DNA of 54,885 nt from CAG-492 sp045643465. GTDB taxonomy: Bacteria > Bacillota > Clostridia > TANB77 > CAG-508. Below are positions 7,583-17,028 of the stretch, piece by piece. Within the stretch, counting starts at the first letter, position 1; the number at the start of each line of letters is the position of its first letter. The position numbers were made by a program, and so were the translations under genes. The notes beneath the pieces are model-generated. The model saw only the letters and a list, made by a program, of their open reading frames with translations, was not told the DNA's origin and searched no databases. The stretch is taken from positions 1 to 54,885 of the forward strand of contig JAZUKV010000011.1 of the NCBI GenBank assembly GCA_045643465.1. Reading direction: 5' to 3'.

Positions 7583-9277
7583 ATGTCATATACTGCTTTA
7601 TATAGAAAATATAGGCCGAAAACTTTTGATGAAGTTGTGGGGCAAGACCACATTACAAAAACTTTAAAAAATCAAATTGTTTCTGGAAGAGTGGGTCATG
7701 CTTACTTATTAAATGGAGGAAGAGGAACAGGAAAAACTTCATCAGCAAAAATTTTAGCTAGGGCCATAAATTGTTTAAATCCAAATGATGGAAATCCTTG
7801 TAATGAATGTGAAATATGCCAAGCAGCATTAAACGGTTCATTAACTGATATAGTAGAAATGGATGCTGCATCAAATAATAGTGTCGAAGACATTAGGGCT
7901 ATAAGGGATGAAGTGAATTTTTTACCAACAGTTGCAAAATACAGAGTGTATATAATAGATGAGGTTCATATGCTTTCAATAGGGGCATTTAATGCATTAT
8001 TAAAAACATTAGAAGAGCCACCAGAACACGTAAAATTTATTCTAGCAACAACAGAGCCACAAAAGTTGCCAGCTACAATTTTATCTAGATGCCAAAGGTT
8101 TGATTTTAAAAAATTATCTGCAGAATACATTAAGTATAGATTAAATTATATTTGCGAAAAAGATAATATCAATATAGAAGAAGATGCTTTAAATACAATA
8201 TCTGTATTAGCAGAAGGTGCAATGAGAGATGGTATTAGCATTTTGGAAAGATGCTTACAAGAAAATGCACAAAATATAACAAATGAACAGGTAAAAGAAT
8301 TAGTAGGATTACCAAAAATAAAATCAGTAAATAATATTTTAAATAATATTTTAGATTATGATATAGAAAAATCTCTAGAAACAGTAAATAACGTTTTAGC
8401 GGATGGAAAAGATATATTAAATTTAATATGGGAAATAATTAAATATACTAAAGATATTTTAATATTTAAAACAACAAATAAATTAGAAATATATAATGAA
8501 AGCGAACTAGAGCAAATAAAATCTTTATCAGAAAAATCTTCAAAAGAGCGATTATTAGATATAATATTTTATTTATCAGAGCTTTCGAATGAAATAAAGT
8601 TGACATCACAAAAAACAATAATGTTTCAAGTTGGGATAATGAAACTATGTAATAAAGCTTTGGAAAAAAGAGAATTTCAATCAAATACAAATTTAATAGA
8701 GCAAACACCAATTACACAAGCTAATTCAAATAATAATATTAATCTTAAAGAAGTTGATGATAGAATTGAAAATTTAGAAAATAAATTGCAAAGAACAGTA
8801 AATGCAGTACAAAAATTAATAGCAAATCCAAATGTTATCAACAATTCTGAATCAAATGTGGATAACAGTATAGAAAAAAAAAATAAAATAAGCAATAGGT
8901 CCCCATCAAATAATCAAAATTTAAAAAATTTTATTACAGAAAAAACAAGTAATGTAAAAATGGAATCATGGGGAAAAGTTGTTGGAGCTATTAAAGAGCA
9001 AGGCAAAGTAATGTTATACTCTAATTTAGCAAATTCAACTGCCTACGAATTAAACGATATGACAGTTGGAATTAGCATACCAGAAGGGTTAACACCATTT
9101 GGAAAATCAGTTCTAGCCAAATCAGAAAATATTGCAGAGCTAAGCAAATTAGTTTCAATGGAATATGGAAAACCAATGCAAATAAGATTAATAGAAAAAA
9201 CAAATGCAAAATCTGAAGAAAATACTTTTGATAATATAGTAAAAGATTTGGATTTACCATTAAATATTTTAGAATAA
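7583..9277 (+). CDS. dnaX: DNA polymerase III subunit gamma/tau
   Basis: This 564-residue AAA+ clamp-loader subunit has a Walker A motif GGRGTGKT (residues 45-52), a four-cysteine zinc module (Cys64, 73, 76, 79), DEVHML (Walker B) and the LATTEPQKLPATILSRCQRF sensor/arginine-finger segment. The C-terminal third carries a coiled-coil-like region and a weakly conserved tau-like end. It loads the sliding clamp at the replication fork. The start ATG follows GAGGTGA. The downstream ybaB and recR complete the classic dnaX-ybaB-recR block. No slippery A-run for a shortened gamma form was recognised. Confidence 0.97.
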   Translation: MSYTALYRKYRPKTFDEVVGQDHITKTLKNQIVSGRVGHAYLLNGGRGTGKTSSAKILARAINCLNPNDGNPCNECEICQAALNGSLTDIVEMDAASNNSVEDIRAIRDEVNFLPTVAKYRVYIIDEVHMLSIGAFNALLKTLEEPPEHVKFILATTEPQKLPATILSRCQRFDFKKLSAEYIKYRLNYICEKDNINIEEDALNTISVLAEGAMRDGISILERCLQENAQNITNEQVKELVGLPKIKSVNNILNNILDYDIEKSLETVNNVLADGKDILNLIWEIIKYTKDILIFKTTNKLEIYNESELEQIKSLSEKSSKERLLDIIFYLSELSNEIKLTSQKTIMFQVGIMKLCNKALEKREFQSNTNLIEQTPITQANSNNNINLKEVDDRIENLENKLQRTVNAVQKLIANPNVINNSESNVDNSIEKKNKISNRSPSNNQNLKNFITEKTSNVKMESWGKVVGAIKEQGKVMLYSNLANSTAYELNDMTVGISIPEGLTPFGKSVLAKSENIAELSKLVSMEYGKPMQIRLIEKTNAKSEENTFDNIVKDLDLPLNILE

Positions 9278-9292
9278 GAAAGGATGATTTAT

Positions 9293-9637
9293 ATGTCAAA
9301 AAGAGGAGGATTCCCAGGAGGTATGGGAGGATTTGGTGGAATGAACATCAATCAATTAATGAAACAAGCAAAACAAATGCAAGCAGATATTGAAAAATCA
9401 CAAGAAGAATTAGGAAGTAAAGAGTTTTCAGCTACTGCTGGAGGAGGAGCAATTGAAGTTACTGTTTCAGGAAATAAAGTATTAAAAAATATGAAAATTA
9501 AACCAGAAGTAGTTGACCCAGAAGATGTTGAAATGTTACAAGATTTAATAATTACATGCATAAATGAAGCTTTAAAAAAAGTTGATGATGCACAATCATC
9601 AGAGCTAGGGAAATATAATATTCCAGGTATGATGTAG
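9293..9637 (+). CDS. YbaB/EbfC-family nucleoid-associated protein
   Basis: A 114-residue protein with a glycine-rich start (RGGFPGGMGGFGG), a helix MKQAKQMQADIEKSQEEL, and the conserved core SGNKVLKNMKIKPEVVDPED followed by LQDLIITCINEALKK. This is the YbaB DNA-binding fold. The ATG at 9293 was chosen over one at 9284 because GAAAGGATG leaves proper spacing only for the former. It sits between dnaX and recR as usual. Confidence 0.95.
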   Translation: MSKRGGFPGGMGGFGGMNINQLMKQAKQMQADIEKSQEELGSKEFSATAGGGAIEVTVSGNKVLKNMKIKPEVVDPEDVEMLQDLIITCINEALKKVDDAQSSELGKYNIPGMM

Positions 9638-9648
9638 CTAAAAAGTTG

Positions 9649-9682
9649 GGCAGGATTAAAATTAAAAATCCTGTCTTTTTTT
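9649..9682 (+). terminator. Rho-independent terminator after ybaB
   Basis: GGCAGGATT (9649-9657) pairs with AATCCTGTC (9667-9675), followed by seven Ts. Confidence 0.85.
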
Positions 9683-9754
9683 GAGCAAAAATAGTGGACA
9701 AAGTTTTTAAATATAATTATAATTTCATTATTAAATTAGAAAGGGAAAGAAATT

Positions 9755-10354
9755 ATGTCATATTATTCACCATCAATAGAAAAATTAATTGAGGCATTTG
9801 AAAAATTGCCAAGTATAGGAAATAAAACAGCTGCAAGATTAGCATTTTATATGTTGAATTGTAGCAATGAGGAAGTTACAGAATTTGTAAATGCAATTGT
9901 GAATGCAAAAAAGAATTTAAAATATTGCTCTATTTGTTATAACATATCAGACACAGATCCATGCGTAATTTGTTCAAACGCAGGAAGGGACAAAAGTATT
10001 ATTTGTGTTGTTGAAGATGTAAAAGATGTTGTAGCGATGGAGAAAACACATGAATTTAAGGGGTTATACCATGTTTTGCATGGCTCAATTTCACCAATGA
10101 ATGGAATTGGTCCAGATGATATAAAAATTAAAGAGCTATTAGCAAGATTAATGGAAGGAACCGTAAAAGAAGTAATTCTTGCCACAAATCCAAGAGTTGA
10201 AGGAGAAGCAACAGCAATTTATTTGTCAAAATTAATTAAACCATTAGGTGTTACAGTTACAAGAATAGCTCATGGTATTCCTGTCGGAGGAGATTTAGAA
10301 TATACAGATGAAGTAACGTTAAGCAAAGCTTTAGAAGGAAGAAGAGAATTATAA
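9755..10354 (+). CDS. recR: Recombination mediator RecR
   Basis: A 199-residue protein of the usual length with an N-terminal helix-hairpin-helix (FEKLPSIGNKTAARLAFYML), a four-cysteine zinc finger (Cys58, 61, 70, 73) and a Toprim domain starting ICVVEDVKDVVAME. The C-terminal GIPVGGDLEYTDEVTLSKAL is highly typical. RecR works with RecO/RecF to load RecA at gaps. It has its own RBS (AAAGGGAAAG) after a terminator. Confidence 0.97.
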   Translation: MSYYSPSIEKLIEAFEKLPSIGNKTAARLAFYMLNCSNEEVTEFVNAIVNAKKNLKYCSICYNISDTDPCVICSNAGRDKSIICVVEDVKDVVAMEKTHEFKGLYHVLHGSISPMNGIGPDDIKIKELLARLMEGTVKEVILATNPRVEGEATAIYLSKLIKPLGVTVTRIAHGIPVGGDLEYTDEVTLSKALEGRREL

Positions 10355-10531
10355 AAGATACATTATAATTTTAGTAATTAAAATGTAATATAAATGTAAT
10401 ATAATAAAAAAAATGTGGAGAAACCTATGCCCGTAAGTATTACAACATTCTACAAAATGCGTAATTTATTGACTTTGTTATGTAATAAGTATAAATTTAT
10501 TATGTAGAATATTAAATGGGGAAGGTGGAAT

Positions 10532-11017
10532 ATGAAAAAAATTATAAATATATTTCAAATATTATCTATATCAGTAGTAATAATATTAATAATTATATTG
10601 TTAATTCCGCTATTGATAGGTATAAAACCATATATAGTTTTATCAGGTTCAATGGAACCAAAAATTAAGACTGGGTCTGTTGCATATATTAATACCCATG
10701 TAGATGTACAAACAATATCAGAGGGCGATATTATTGGTTTTATGCAAGGCGATAAAGAAGTAACTCATAGGGTTGTTTCAATAAATGAAAATAACACTTT
10801 TGTAACAAAAGGAGACAGTAATGCAAATGCAGATTTTGCTCCAGTTACTTTTGAACAGTATAGAGGTAAAACAATTTTTTCGATACCATATTTAGGTAAT
10901 TTAATAAATTCTTTTAAAACAAAAACAGGCAAATTTATAATAGGAATCATAATTGGATTAAATATTGTTTGTATTGTATTTAGTGAGGATAAAACAAAGG
11001 AGGAAAAAAATGAGTAA
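10532..11017 (+). CDS. sipW: SipW-like signal peptidase I
   Basis: A 161-residue protein with an N-terminal membrane segment (residues 7-31), SGSMEP carrying the catalytic Ser40, HRV with His79 in place of the lysine found in ordinary bacterial enzymes, KGDSN, and a second membrane segment near the C-terminus. This is the ER-type (SipW) signal peptidase that processes TasA/camelysin precursors. Its stop overlaps the start of the first TasA-like gene by 8 bp, so translation is coupled. RBS GGGGAAGGTGG. Confidence 0.93.
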   Translation: MKKIINIFQILSISVVIILIIILLIPLLIGIKPYIVLSGSMEPKIKTGSVAYINTHVDVQTISEGDIIGFMQGDKEVTHRVVSINENNTFVTKGDSNANADFAPVTFEQYRGKTIFSIPYLGNLINSFKTKTGKFIIGIIIGLNIVCIVFSEDKTKEEKNE

Positions 11018-11672
11018 GAGAAATATAATCATATCAATAATATTGATTGTAACATTACTACTTACTATTATTATTGTTGGAAGTGCATATGCATATTATA
11101 CTGCTCAAGATGGCACAATAAATAAGTTTAAAGTAGGAAGTATAGAGGTTACAGTAACAGAGCCAAATTATACTGATAATGCAGTAGTAAAACCAAATGA
11201 AGAAATAGTTAAAGATCCAACTTTTTCAAACACAGGAAAAGTAAATAGTTATATTAGGGCACAAGTGTATATGCCAATATCATCTAGTATAAAATATGTT
11301 GACAATAGTGAAAATATAATTACACCAACTGGTGATATACCACTTTTTTCTTATACAATAAATACTGGATGGCAACTAGTTAATGAAGATGGATTTAGTG
11401 GCACATATACAGATGAGGATGGAAATAAATATGCAGTTTATACTTATAAATATATGCAAGATGGAAATGAAAAAATAATATCTCCAGATGAAACTATAAG
11501 TGTACCAGTATTCAGTAAAGTTAAAGCAATTAATTATTTAGACACAGATAAAGAGCAAAATTTTAAAATATATGTTAATGCAATAGCAGTTCAATCAGAT
11601 GGTGGTACTGCTAATGAAATGTGGACAAGGTATTTAAATCAAAAAGGAACAGGAATTGTGAGGAATAGTTAA
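11010..11672 (+). CDS. TasA/camelysin-like secreted protein 1
   Basis: A 220-residue protein starting MSKRNIII with a long signal segment ending GSAYAYYTAQDGTINKFKVG, the pattern of SipW-dependent precursors. The mature part is beta-rich and ends AVQSDGGTANEMWTRY, a C-terminal pattern shared by the TasA family. The start at 11010 is chosen because AAAGGAGG lies just before it; an upstream in-frame start would lack an RBS. TasA-type proteins form amyloid-like biofilm fibres in Bacillus. The stop TAA overlaps the next ATG by one base. Confidence 0.85.
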   Translation: MSKRNIIISIILIVTLLLTIIIVGSAYAYYTAQDGTINKFKVGSIEVTVTEPNYTDNAVVKPNEEIVKDPTFSNTGKVNSYIRAQVYMPISSSIKYVDNSENIITPTGDIPLFSYTINTGWQLVNEDGFSGTYTDEDGNKYAVYTYKYMQDGNEKIISPDETISVPVFSKVKAINYLDTDKEQNFKIYVNAIAVQSDGGTANEMWTRYLNQKGTGIVRNS

Positions 11673-12202
11673 TGAAAGGTAAATATTATAATAAAAAAAT
11701 AATTAAAAAAACAAAAATAATTATCCCGATTGTTATTATACTTACGCTAATGACTGCAGGAATAGTATATGCATACTATACTGCAAATGCTGGAAAAGTA
11801 AATAACATTAAATTAGGATATAATAAAATTGAATTATTAGAAAAATATAATCCACCAATAGAAATGCAAAAAGGTATAAGCTTTGAAAAAGAGCCATATG
11901 TACTAAACTCAGGTAATGTAGATTGTTATGTAAGAATAAAATCAGCTATTTCAGATAGTAGAGTTGCAGATTTTTTAACAATTGACTATAACACTACTGA
12001 CTATACTTATGATGAAACAACAGGATATTGGTATTATAACGATCCTATTGAACCTGGGGAACAAACATCATCTTTATTTACTACAGTTACAATAGCAGAA
12101 GATGCAGATGATATCATATTAGATGGATTTGATATTTATGTTTATGCTGAATCAGTTCAAACAGTTGCAGGAAAAACAATGCAAGAGCTTTGGGCAAAAT
12201 AG
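11672..12202 (+). CDS. TasA-like secreted protein 2
   Basis: A 176-residue protein with a basic start, one hydrophobic segment (IIIPIVIILTLMTAGIVYAYYT) and the mature start TANAGKVNNIKLGYNKIELL. The C-terminus DGFDIYVYAESVQTVAG matches the end pattern of its neighbours. It is shorter than the others in the operon and may be a minor fibre component or assembly factor, like TapA in Bacillus; that is inference. Confidence 0.8.
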   Translation: MKGKYYNKKIIKKTKIIIPIVIILTLMTAGIVYAYYTANAGKVNNIKLGYNKIELLEKYNPPIEMQKGISFEKEPYVLNSGNVDCYVRIKSAISDSRVADFLTIDYNTTDYTYDETTGYWYYNDPIEPGEQTSSLFTTVTIAEDADDIILDGFDIYVYAESVQTVAGKTMQELWAK

Positions 12203-12234
12203 ATTTAGAGATAGTTTTATAAGGAGGTGAACAA

Positions 12235-12882
12235 ATGAAAAAAGAGAATAAAAGGAATAGTAAAAAAACTAAAATAGCATTAATAGGTTTGAGCATACTA
12301 GCAGTAGTAGGAATTTCTGGCATAAGTGCATATTTTACAGACACAACGGAAGTAACAAATAAGGCCAAAATGGGAATTGTAGATATAGACTTAAAAGAGT
12401 ATACATTAGATGATGAGGGAAAAAAAGTTGAATGGAAAGATTTAGAGAATGTTTTACCAGGACAAGAAATTAATAAAATTCCAGAAATAGAATGTGTTGA
12501 TGGTGCAGCTGATTGCTATATAAGGGCAAAAGTAACTATTAACAACAATAAAGAAGATTCAACAACAGAAGATATAAAACTTACTTTAGAAAATTTAAAT
12601 ATAGATACATCAAAATGGTTATATTGTGCACAAGATGGATATTTTTATTATAAAAATATTTTGTCTGATGACGATGAACCAGTAGTATTATTTACAAAAG
12701 TTAATATACCTTCAGCTATGGCAAATGAATGGTCTTTAAAGGAGTTTTCTATAGATATAACAGCAGATGCAATTCAAAGTGAGAACTTTACTCCTGACTT
12801 CTCAGAATCTACTACAAACCCATGGCCTGGAATTACAGCAGAAGATATAGAAGAATGTATTTATCCAGATCATGTTAAATAG
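12235..12882 (+). CDS. TasA-like secreted protein 3
   Basis: A 215-residue protein with the signal segment KIALIGLSILAVVGISGISA followed by YFTDTTEVTNKAKMGIVDID. That mature start (aromatic, T/L, D, then NK and a GxVDIDL strand) is the SipW-dependent TasA signature. The C-terminal half has FSIDITADAIQSENFTPD, again the family end pattern. RBS AAGGAGGTG is strong. Likely secreted and assembled at the surface. Confidence 0.88.
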   Translation: MKKENKRNSKKTKIALIGLSILAVVGISGISAYFTDTTEVTNKAKMGIVDIDLKEYTLDDEGKKVEWKDLENVLPGQEINKIPEIECVDGAADCYIRAKVTINNNKEDSTTEDIKLTLENLNIDTSKWLYCAQDGYFYYKNILSDDDEPVVLFTKVNIPSAMANEWSLKEFSIDITADAIQSENFTPDFSESTTNPWPGITAEDIEECIYPDHVK

Positions 12883-12893
12883 GGGGTGTAGAG

Positions 12894-13616
12894 ATGAAAA
12901 AAATAACTAAAATATTGAGTATAATAATGCTCTGTACATTCTTTTTACAAACAACTATTTATGCAAATACAGTTGAATTTAAAGGCGGAAGTGAAGGCTT
13001 AATATCTGCGCCAGATGATTTTTTTAGTAATTTTGATGAATTAATGCCAGGTGATGTAGAAGAAGATTTTGCATATATTAAAAATTCTACAGAAAAACCG
13101 GTAGAAATTTATTTTAGAACAGAGCCACTAGAAAAGGCTGAATACTATGATGAAGTAGATTATTCATTATTAGAAAAAATAAAATTAACAATCAATATAG
13201 TAAAAAGTGGAAGTTCAGAGCAAGAGCAATTATACGAAGGAAATTTAGGAGCAGAGTCTATGAAAGAATTTGTTTCATTAGGCCAGTATACACAAGGATA
13301 TGATGGAAAATTCATATTTAAGATTGAAGTTCCTAAAGAATTAAAAAACAAGTATACTTTATCTAGAACAAAGGTAAAATGGATTTTCGCAGTAGAAGAA
13401 TTTGAAGAAGAAAATAAAGAAGAAGAAAATACTGACAAGCCAAATAATCAAAATCAAGAAAATACTGAAGAAAAAAATCCAATTCAAAATATAATAGAAA
13501 AAGTAAAAACAGGAGATAAAGTTTACATTGCAATTGGAATATTTTTGATAGCATTAGTAGTTTTAATATTACTAGTACTAATACAAAGGAGGAAAAAAAA
13601 TGAAGAAAAGAACTAA
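12894..13616 (+). CDS. Surface protein with C-terminal membrane anchor (TasA operon)
   Basis: A 240-residue protein with a classical signal peptide (residues 1-25, ending TTIYA), a beta-rich domain (residues 26-175), a Glu/Asn-rich spacer and a C-terminal segment VKTGDKVYIAIGIFLIALVV with a basic tail RRKKNEEKN. The VKTGD followed by a hydrophobic stretch and positive tail looks like a variant sortase signal (compare LPKTGD), but the consensus is degenerate, so it may be a plain membrane anchor. Its place among TasA-like genes suggests it ties the fibre to the cell. Its last 17 bp overlap the next gene. Confidence 0.75.
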   Translation: MKKITKILSIIMLCTFFLQTTIYANTVEFKGGSEGLISAPDDFFSNFDELMPGDVEEDFAYIKNSTEKPVEIYFRTEPLEKAEYYDEVDYSLLEKIKLTINIVKSGSSEQEQLYEGNLGAESMKEFVSLGQYTQGYDGKFIFKIEVPKELKNKYTLSRTKVKWIFAVEEFEEENKEEENTDKPNNQNQENTEEKNPIQNIIEKVKTGDKVYIAIGIFLIALVVLILLVLIQRRKKNEEKN

Positions 13617-14274
13617 AGCCGTTTTATGTGCAGCATCAATAATAGGTGTAGTTGGAATGAGTGGAATCTTTGCATATTTAACAGATTCAGATTCCGCAAT
13701 TAACAAATTTACTGTAGGAAATGTTGATATAGATTTAGTTGAAGAGCAATGGGATGAAGCTGATGATGAAAATAGCAATGGTATCCCTGATTATGCAGAG
13801 AATATTGCTCCAGGTGCAACTATAGTAAAAGATCCAAAAGTAAAAAATGTTGGAGAAACTGATGCATATATATTTTTAAAAGTAAAAGTTCCAGCAGATA
13901 AAGTAGTTACTGTAAATGCAGATGGAACAAGAAAAAATGATGGAGCAGAGGTAGATACACCATTATTTACATATACAACAAATAGTGGATGGGCAAAAAT
14001 AGCTAGTGCGGACGAAGTTGAGACAGATACAGATGATAATGTATTATCATATACATATGTTTATTATTATGAAAATGCAATTGGAAAAAATGAAGAAACA
14101 TCAACTTTATTCGATAATGTAACTTTTGCTAATATAATAGAAGGATATGAAGAAGGTGCAGAAAAACAAATTGATATCGAGGCATATGCAATACAAAAAG
14201 ATAATTTACCAGAAGGAACAACAATACCTCAAGCATATTCAATTTATGTATCACAAAATACTTTAAGTAGATAA
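13600..14274 (+). CDS. TasA-like secreted protein 4
   Basis: A 224-residue protein with the signal segment VLCAASIIGVVGMSGIFAYL, then TDSDSAINKFTVGNVDIDLV. The body has a calcium-site-like DENSNGIPDYAENI, then NVGETDAYIFLKVKVPADKV and the family end pattern IEAYAIQKDNLPE. It is the best match to camelysin/TasA in the operon and may be the major fibre subunit. RBS AAAGGAGG lies within the previous gene. Confidence 0.88.
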   Translation: MKKRTKAVLCAASIIGVVGMSGIFAYLTDSDSAINKFTVGNVDIDLVEEQWDEADDENSNGIPDYAENIAPGATIVKDPKVKNVGETDAYIFLKVKVPADKVVTVNADGTRKNDGAEVDTPLFTYTTNSGWAKIASADEVETDTDDNVLSYTYVYYYENAIGKNEETSTLFDNVTFANIIEGYEEGAEKQIDIEAYAIQKDNLPEGTTIPQAYSIYVSQNTLSR

Positions 14275-14286
14275 TATAATAAAAAA

Positions 14287-14347
14287 TAAAAAAGCTGAAA
14301 TTTGAATTGAGCTGAAGAAGGTTCATATCAAATTTTAGCTTTTTTTA
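14287..14347. terminator. Shared convergent terminator
   Basis: AAAAAGCTGAAATTTG (from about 14289) pairs with CAAATTTTAGCTTTTT, with one bulge and an ~20-nt loop; T-run to the right and A-run to the left. It ends both the TasA operon and the minus-strand glycosyltransferase gene. Confidence 0.8.
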
Positions 14348-15475
14348 TTAATTTAAAATTTTATCGCAAATATTTTTAGTAGAAAAAGTATGAGCCAATT
14401 TTTTTGTATTTTCTTTCATTAATTCAAGTTTTTCTTGATTTGATAATAAATCATTAATAATGATAGCAGGGTCATCTTTTTTGCGGAGCCATAGTGCAAC
14501 TCCAGCTTCTTCCAAAAATTCAGCATTTTGTTCCTCTTGACCAGGAATTGGATTAATTACTAAAATTGGAAGATTAGAAGCCAAACTTTCGGTTGTTGTT
14601 AATCCACCAGGTTTAGTAATAACTAAATCAGATATATGCATAGCCTCAGGTACTTTATCAATAAAATCAAATATTTTTAAACCTTCAGGATTTCCAATTT
14701 GTGAATAGATTTCATTAAAAGATTTATTCATTTTAGGATTTTTACCAGAAACTGCAATTATTTGATAATCATTTAAATGAGCTGTAAGTGCTTTAAAAAT
14801 TTCTACAGTTCTTTTTTTGCCAAGACCATATTCTCCACCACCGAAAAATAGAATTGTTTTTTTATTAGGATTTAAATCAAAGAAATTATAGATTTCTTCA
14901 TTATTAAAATCCATAGAAAACTTAGGGGATAAAGGAATACCTGTTGCAAAAACTTTTTCTGAGGGGATATTAAAGTCATTAATCAAGCTTTCTTTCATTT
15001 TATCATGAGAAACGAAAAAATGCTCACAAAATTCATTTCCAACAAGCCATTGCTCATGAGGGGCAAAATCAGTCATAACAGTTGATAGTATGCAATTATA
15101 TTTGCCCTGTTTTTTTAAATAACTAGTCATTTGAGTAGCAAAAGGATGAGTAGAAATAATTATATCAGGCTTTTCAGCTTCCAACAAATGTAATAATTTT
15201 TTAGCCATTAATTTATTTGTACCACTACTAAATTTTCCAAGTAATCCTTTTTCAGAATTAAAATAAACTTTTTTCCATAAACCCGGAGCTTTTTTAGCCA
15301 TTTGTTTATAGGCACCAGTAGTAAGCTTATCAACCAATTTGTTTATATATTTAATACAATCAACCATATTAGTTTCTACATCAGTATAATTTTCATCAAT
15401 ATAATTTTTAATAGATTTAGCAGCAGAAAGATGTCCACCACCATATGCTGCATATAAAATTAGAATTTTTTTCAT
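14348..15475 (-). CDS. Processive diacylglycerol glycosyltransferase, MGDG-synthase family
   Basis: A 375-residue GT-B enzyme. The N-terminal MKKILILYAAYGGGHLSAA and the MTDFAPHEQWL segment are the MGDG-synthase N-domain; LFFGGGEYGLGKKRT, LVITKPGGLTTTESLA and NPIPGQEEQNAEFL form the UDP-sugar-binding C-domain. Members (UgtP/YpfP, MGD1) transfer glucose or galactose to diacylglycerol at the inner face of the membrane to make glycolipids and lipoteichoic acid anchors. It is a single-gene unit, divergent from ypeB. A broken paralog lies at 2882-3660. Confidence 0.9.
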   Translation of the reverse strand: MKKILILYAAYGGGHLSAAKSIKNYIDENYTDVETNMVDCIKYINKLVDKLTTGAYKQMAKKAPGLWKKVYFNSEKGLLGKFSSGTNKLMAKKLLHLLEAEKPDIIISTHPFATQMTSYLKKQGKYNCILSTVMTDFAPHEQWLVGNEFCEHFFVSHDKMKESLINDFNIPSEKVFATGIPLSPKFSMDFNNEEIYNFFDLNPNKKTILFFGGGEYGLGKKRTVEIFKALTAHLNDYQIIAVSGKNPKMNKSFNEIYSQIGNPEGLKIFDFIDKVPEAMHISDLVITKPGGLTTTESLASNLPILVINPIPGQEEQNAEFLEEAGVALWLRKKDDPAIIINDLLSNQEKLELMKENTKKLAHTFSTKNICDKILN

Positions 15476-15566
15476 TTTTTTAACCTTTCATAAATAATCT
15501 TTTTAAATTTTACCATAATAATTAGTAAAGAACAAGTTACAAATAAACGAAAAGAGAGGTTTTAAT

Positions 15567-16952
15567 ATGCAAAAATTTTTAAATAATTTAAAAACATGGG
15601 GAAACAAAGCTAGAAAAAATAGATTATATATTTTTATGGTAGCACTAATTATAGCATTTTTTGTAATGGCATTTTATTCATATAATGAGAAAAAAAAGTA
15701 TAGATTAGCTATTGAAAATAATTATAATATGTCATTTTATCAACTAACAGACTATGTTCAAGATGTTGAAGTGTATTTGGCAAAAGCAACAATTTGTAAT
15801 TCTCCAGAAAGCAGTGCCGAAACTTTATCATATATATGGAGAGAATCAAATTTAGCGCAAACATATTTATCAATGTTACCAATAACAAGTTATGAATTAG
15901 AAAACACAGCAAAATTTTTAAATCAAGTAAGTGACTATAGCTATGCTCTTTCAAGGAAAACCATTAATAATCAAGAGCTAACACAAGAAGATTTAGATAA
16001 TTTGAATAAATTGCATGATTACAGTGTGGAGCTAAAAAATACTTTAAATCAATTATCAGTAGATTTAAATGAAAATAGAGTTAGTTGGAAAGAGCTAACA
16101 CAAGAGATAAAACCAGCGTTTGCGCAGCAAGTAAGCAATATTTCTAAAGATAGTTTTAGTACAGTGGAGGAAAATTTTCATGAGTATGCAGGATTGATAT
16201 ATGATGGAGCATATTCAGAGCATTTAACAAGCTCTGAAGTAAAAGGATTAACAGGAGAAGAAATAGATGAAGAAAAAGCAAAGCAAATAGCAATAGATTT
16301 TATGGAAAAAGAGCAAATAGAAAATGTACAAAGCAATGGATTAACTCAAAATGCAAATATAGAATCTTACAGTTTTACTTTAACAAGTAACGAAGGAGAT
16401 ACAGTATGGATTTATGTATCAAAGAAAGGTGGACATATTGTCTCAATGAATTGCAACCGAAATGTAACTAGTGAAAATTTACAACAAGAGGACATAGATG
16501 AAATTGTAAAAAAATTTTTAGAAACAAAAGGTTTTCCAAATATGAAAAAAACATATTTTACGAAACTTGATGGAATAGAAACAATAAATTATGCCTTTGA
16601 GCAAGATGATGTAACAGTATATCCAGATTTAGTTAAAGTAAAAGTAGCAATGGATAACGGAGAAATTTTAGGTATAGAAACTACAGGATATTTAAATTCA
16701 CATCACGAGCGTAAATTATCAGAAATAAAAATTACAAAAGAAGAAGCTCAAAATAAAATAAATAAAAGATTAGAAATACAGTCAATAAATTTAGCAATAA
16801 TACCAACAGAATATAAAACTGAATTAATGTGTTGGGAATTTAAAGGCAAAGTAGATGAAAGAGAATTTTTAGTATATATAAATGTTGAAACTGGTAAAGA
16901 AGAAGATATTTTAGTAATTTTAAACTCTGATCAAGGGGCACTAACGATGTAA
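15567..16952 (+). CDS. ypeB: Germination protein YpeB
   Basis: A 461-residue protein with one N-terminal membrane segment (LYIFMVALIIAFFVMAFYSY), a helical domain with the characteristic ATICNSPESSAETLSYIWRE and NRVSWKELTQEIKPA, the EYAGLIYDGAYSEHL motif, and C-terminal PepSY-like repeats. YpeB stabilises the cortex-lytic enzyme SleB in spores. sleB is not beside it here. The match in length and motifs is strong and implies an endospore-forming ancestry. Confidence 0.92.
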   Translation: MQKFLNNLKTWGNKARKNRLYIFMVALIIAFFVMAFYSYNEKKKYRLAIENNYNMSFYQLTDYVQDVEVYLAKATICNSPESSAETLSYIWRESNLAQTYLSMLPITSYELENTAKFLNQVSDYSYALSRKTINNQELTQEDLDNLNKLHDYSVELKNTLNQLSVDLNENRVSWKELTQEIKPAFAQQVSNISKDSFSTVEENFHEYAGLIYDGAYSEHLTSSEVKGLTGEEIDEEKAKQIAIDFMEKEQIENVQSNGLTQNANIESYSFTLTSNEGDTVWIYVSKKGGHIVSMNCNRNVTSENLQQEDIDEIVKKFLETKGFPNMKKTYFTKLDGIETINYAFEQDDVTVYPDLVKVKVAMDNGEILGIETTGYLNSHHERKLSEIKITKEEAQNKINKRLEIQSINLAIIPTEYKTELMCWEFKGKVDEREFLVYINVETGKEEDILVILNSDQGALTM

Positions 16953-16958
16953 TTTTAA

Positions 16959-16992
16959 GGTAGTATTTTGATAAAAAATACTACCATTTTTT
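16959..16992 (+). terminator. Rho-independent terminator after ypeB
   Basis: GGTAGTATTTT (16959-16969) pairs with AAAATACTACC (16975-16985); a T-run follows. Confidence 0.88.
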
Positions 16993-17028
16993 TATTTAAT
17001 TTTAAATAAAAAAATATAACAAATTTAA

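Noticed and set aside
10375..10531. Riboswitch upstream of the sipW operon
   Set aside because: A weak TTGACT and a short TTCTACA/TGTAGAA inverted repeat are present, but no known riboswitch core (c-di-GMP, c-di-AMP or others) could be recognised.
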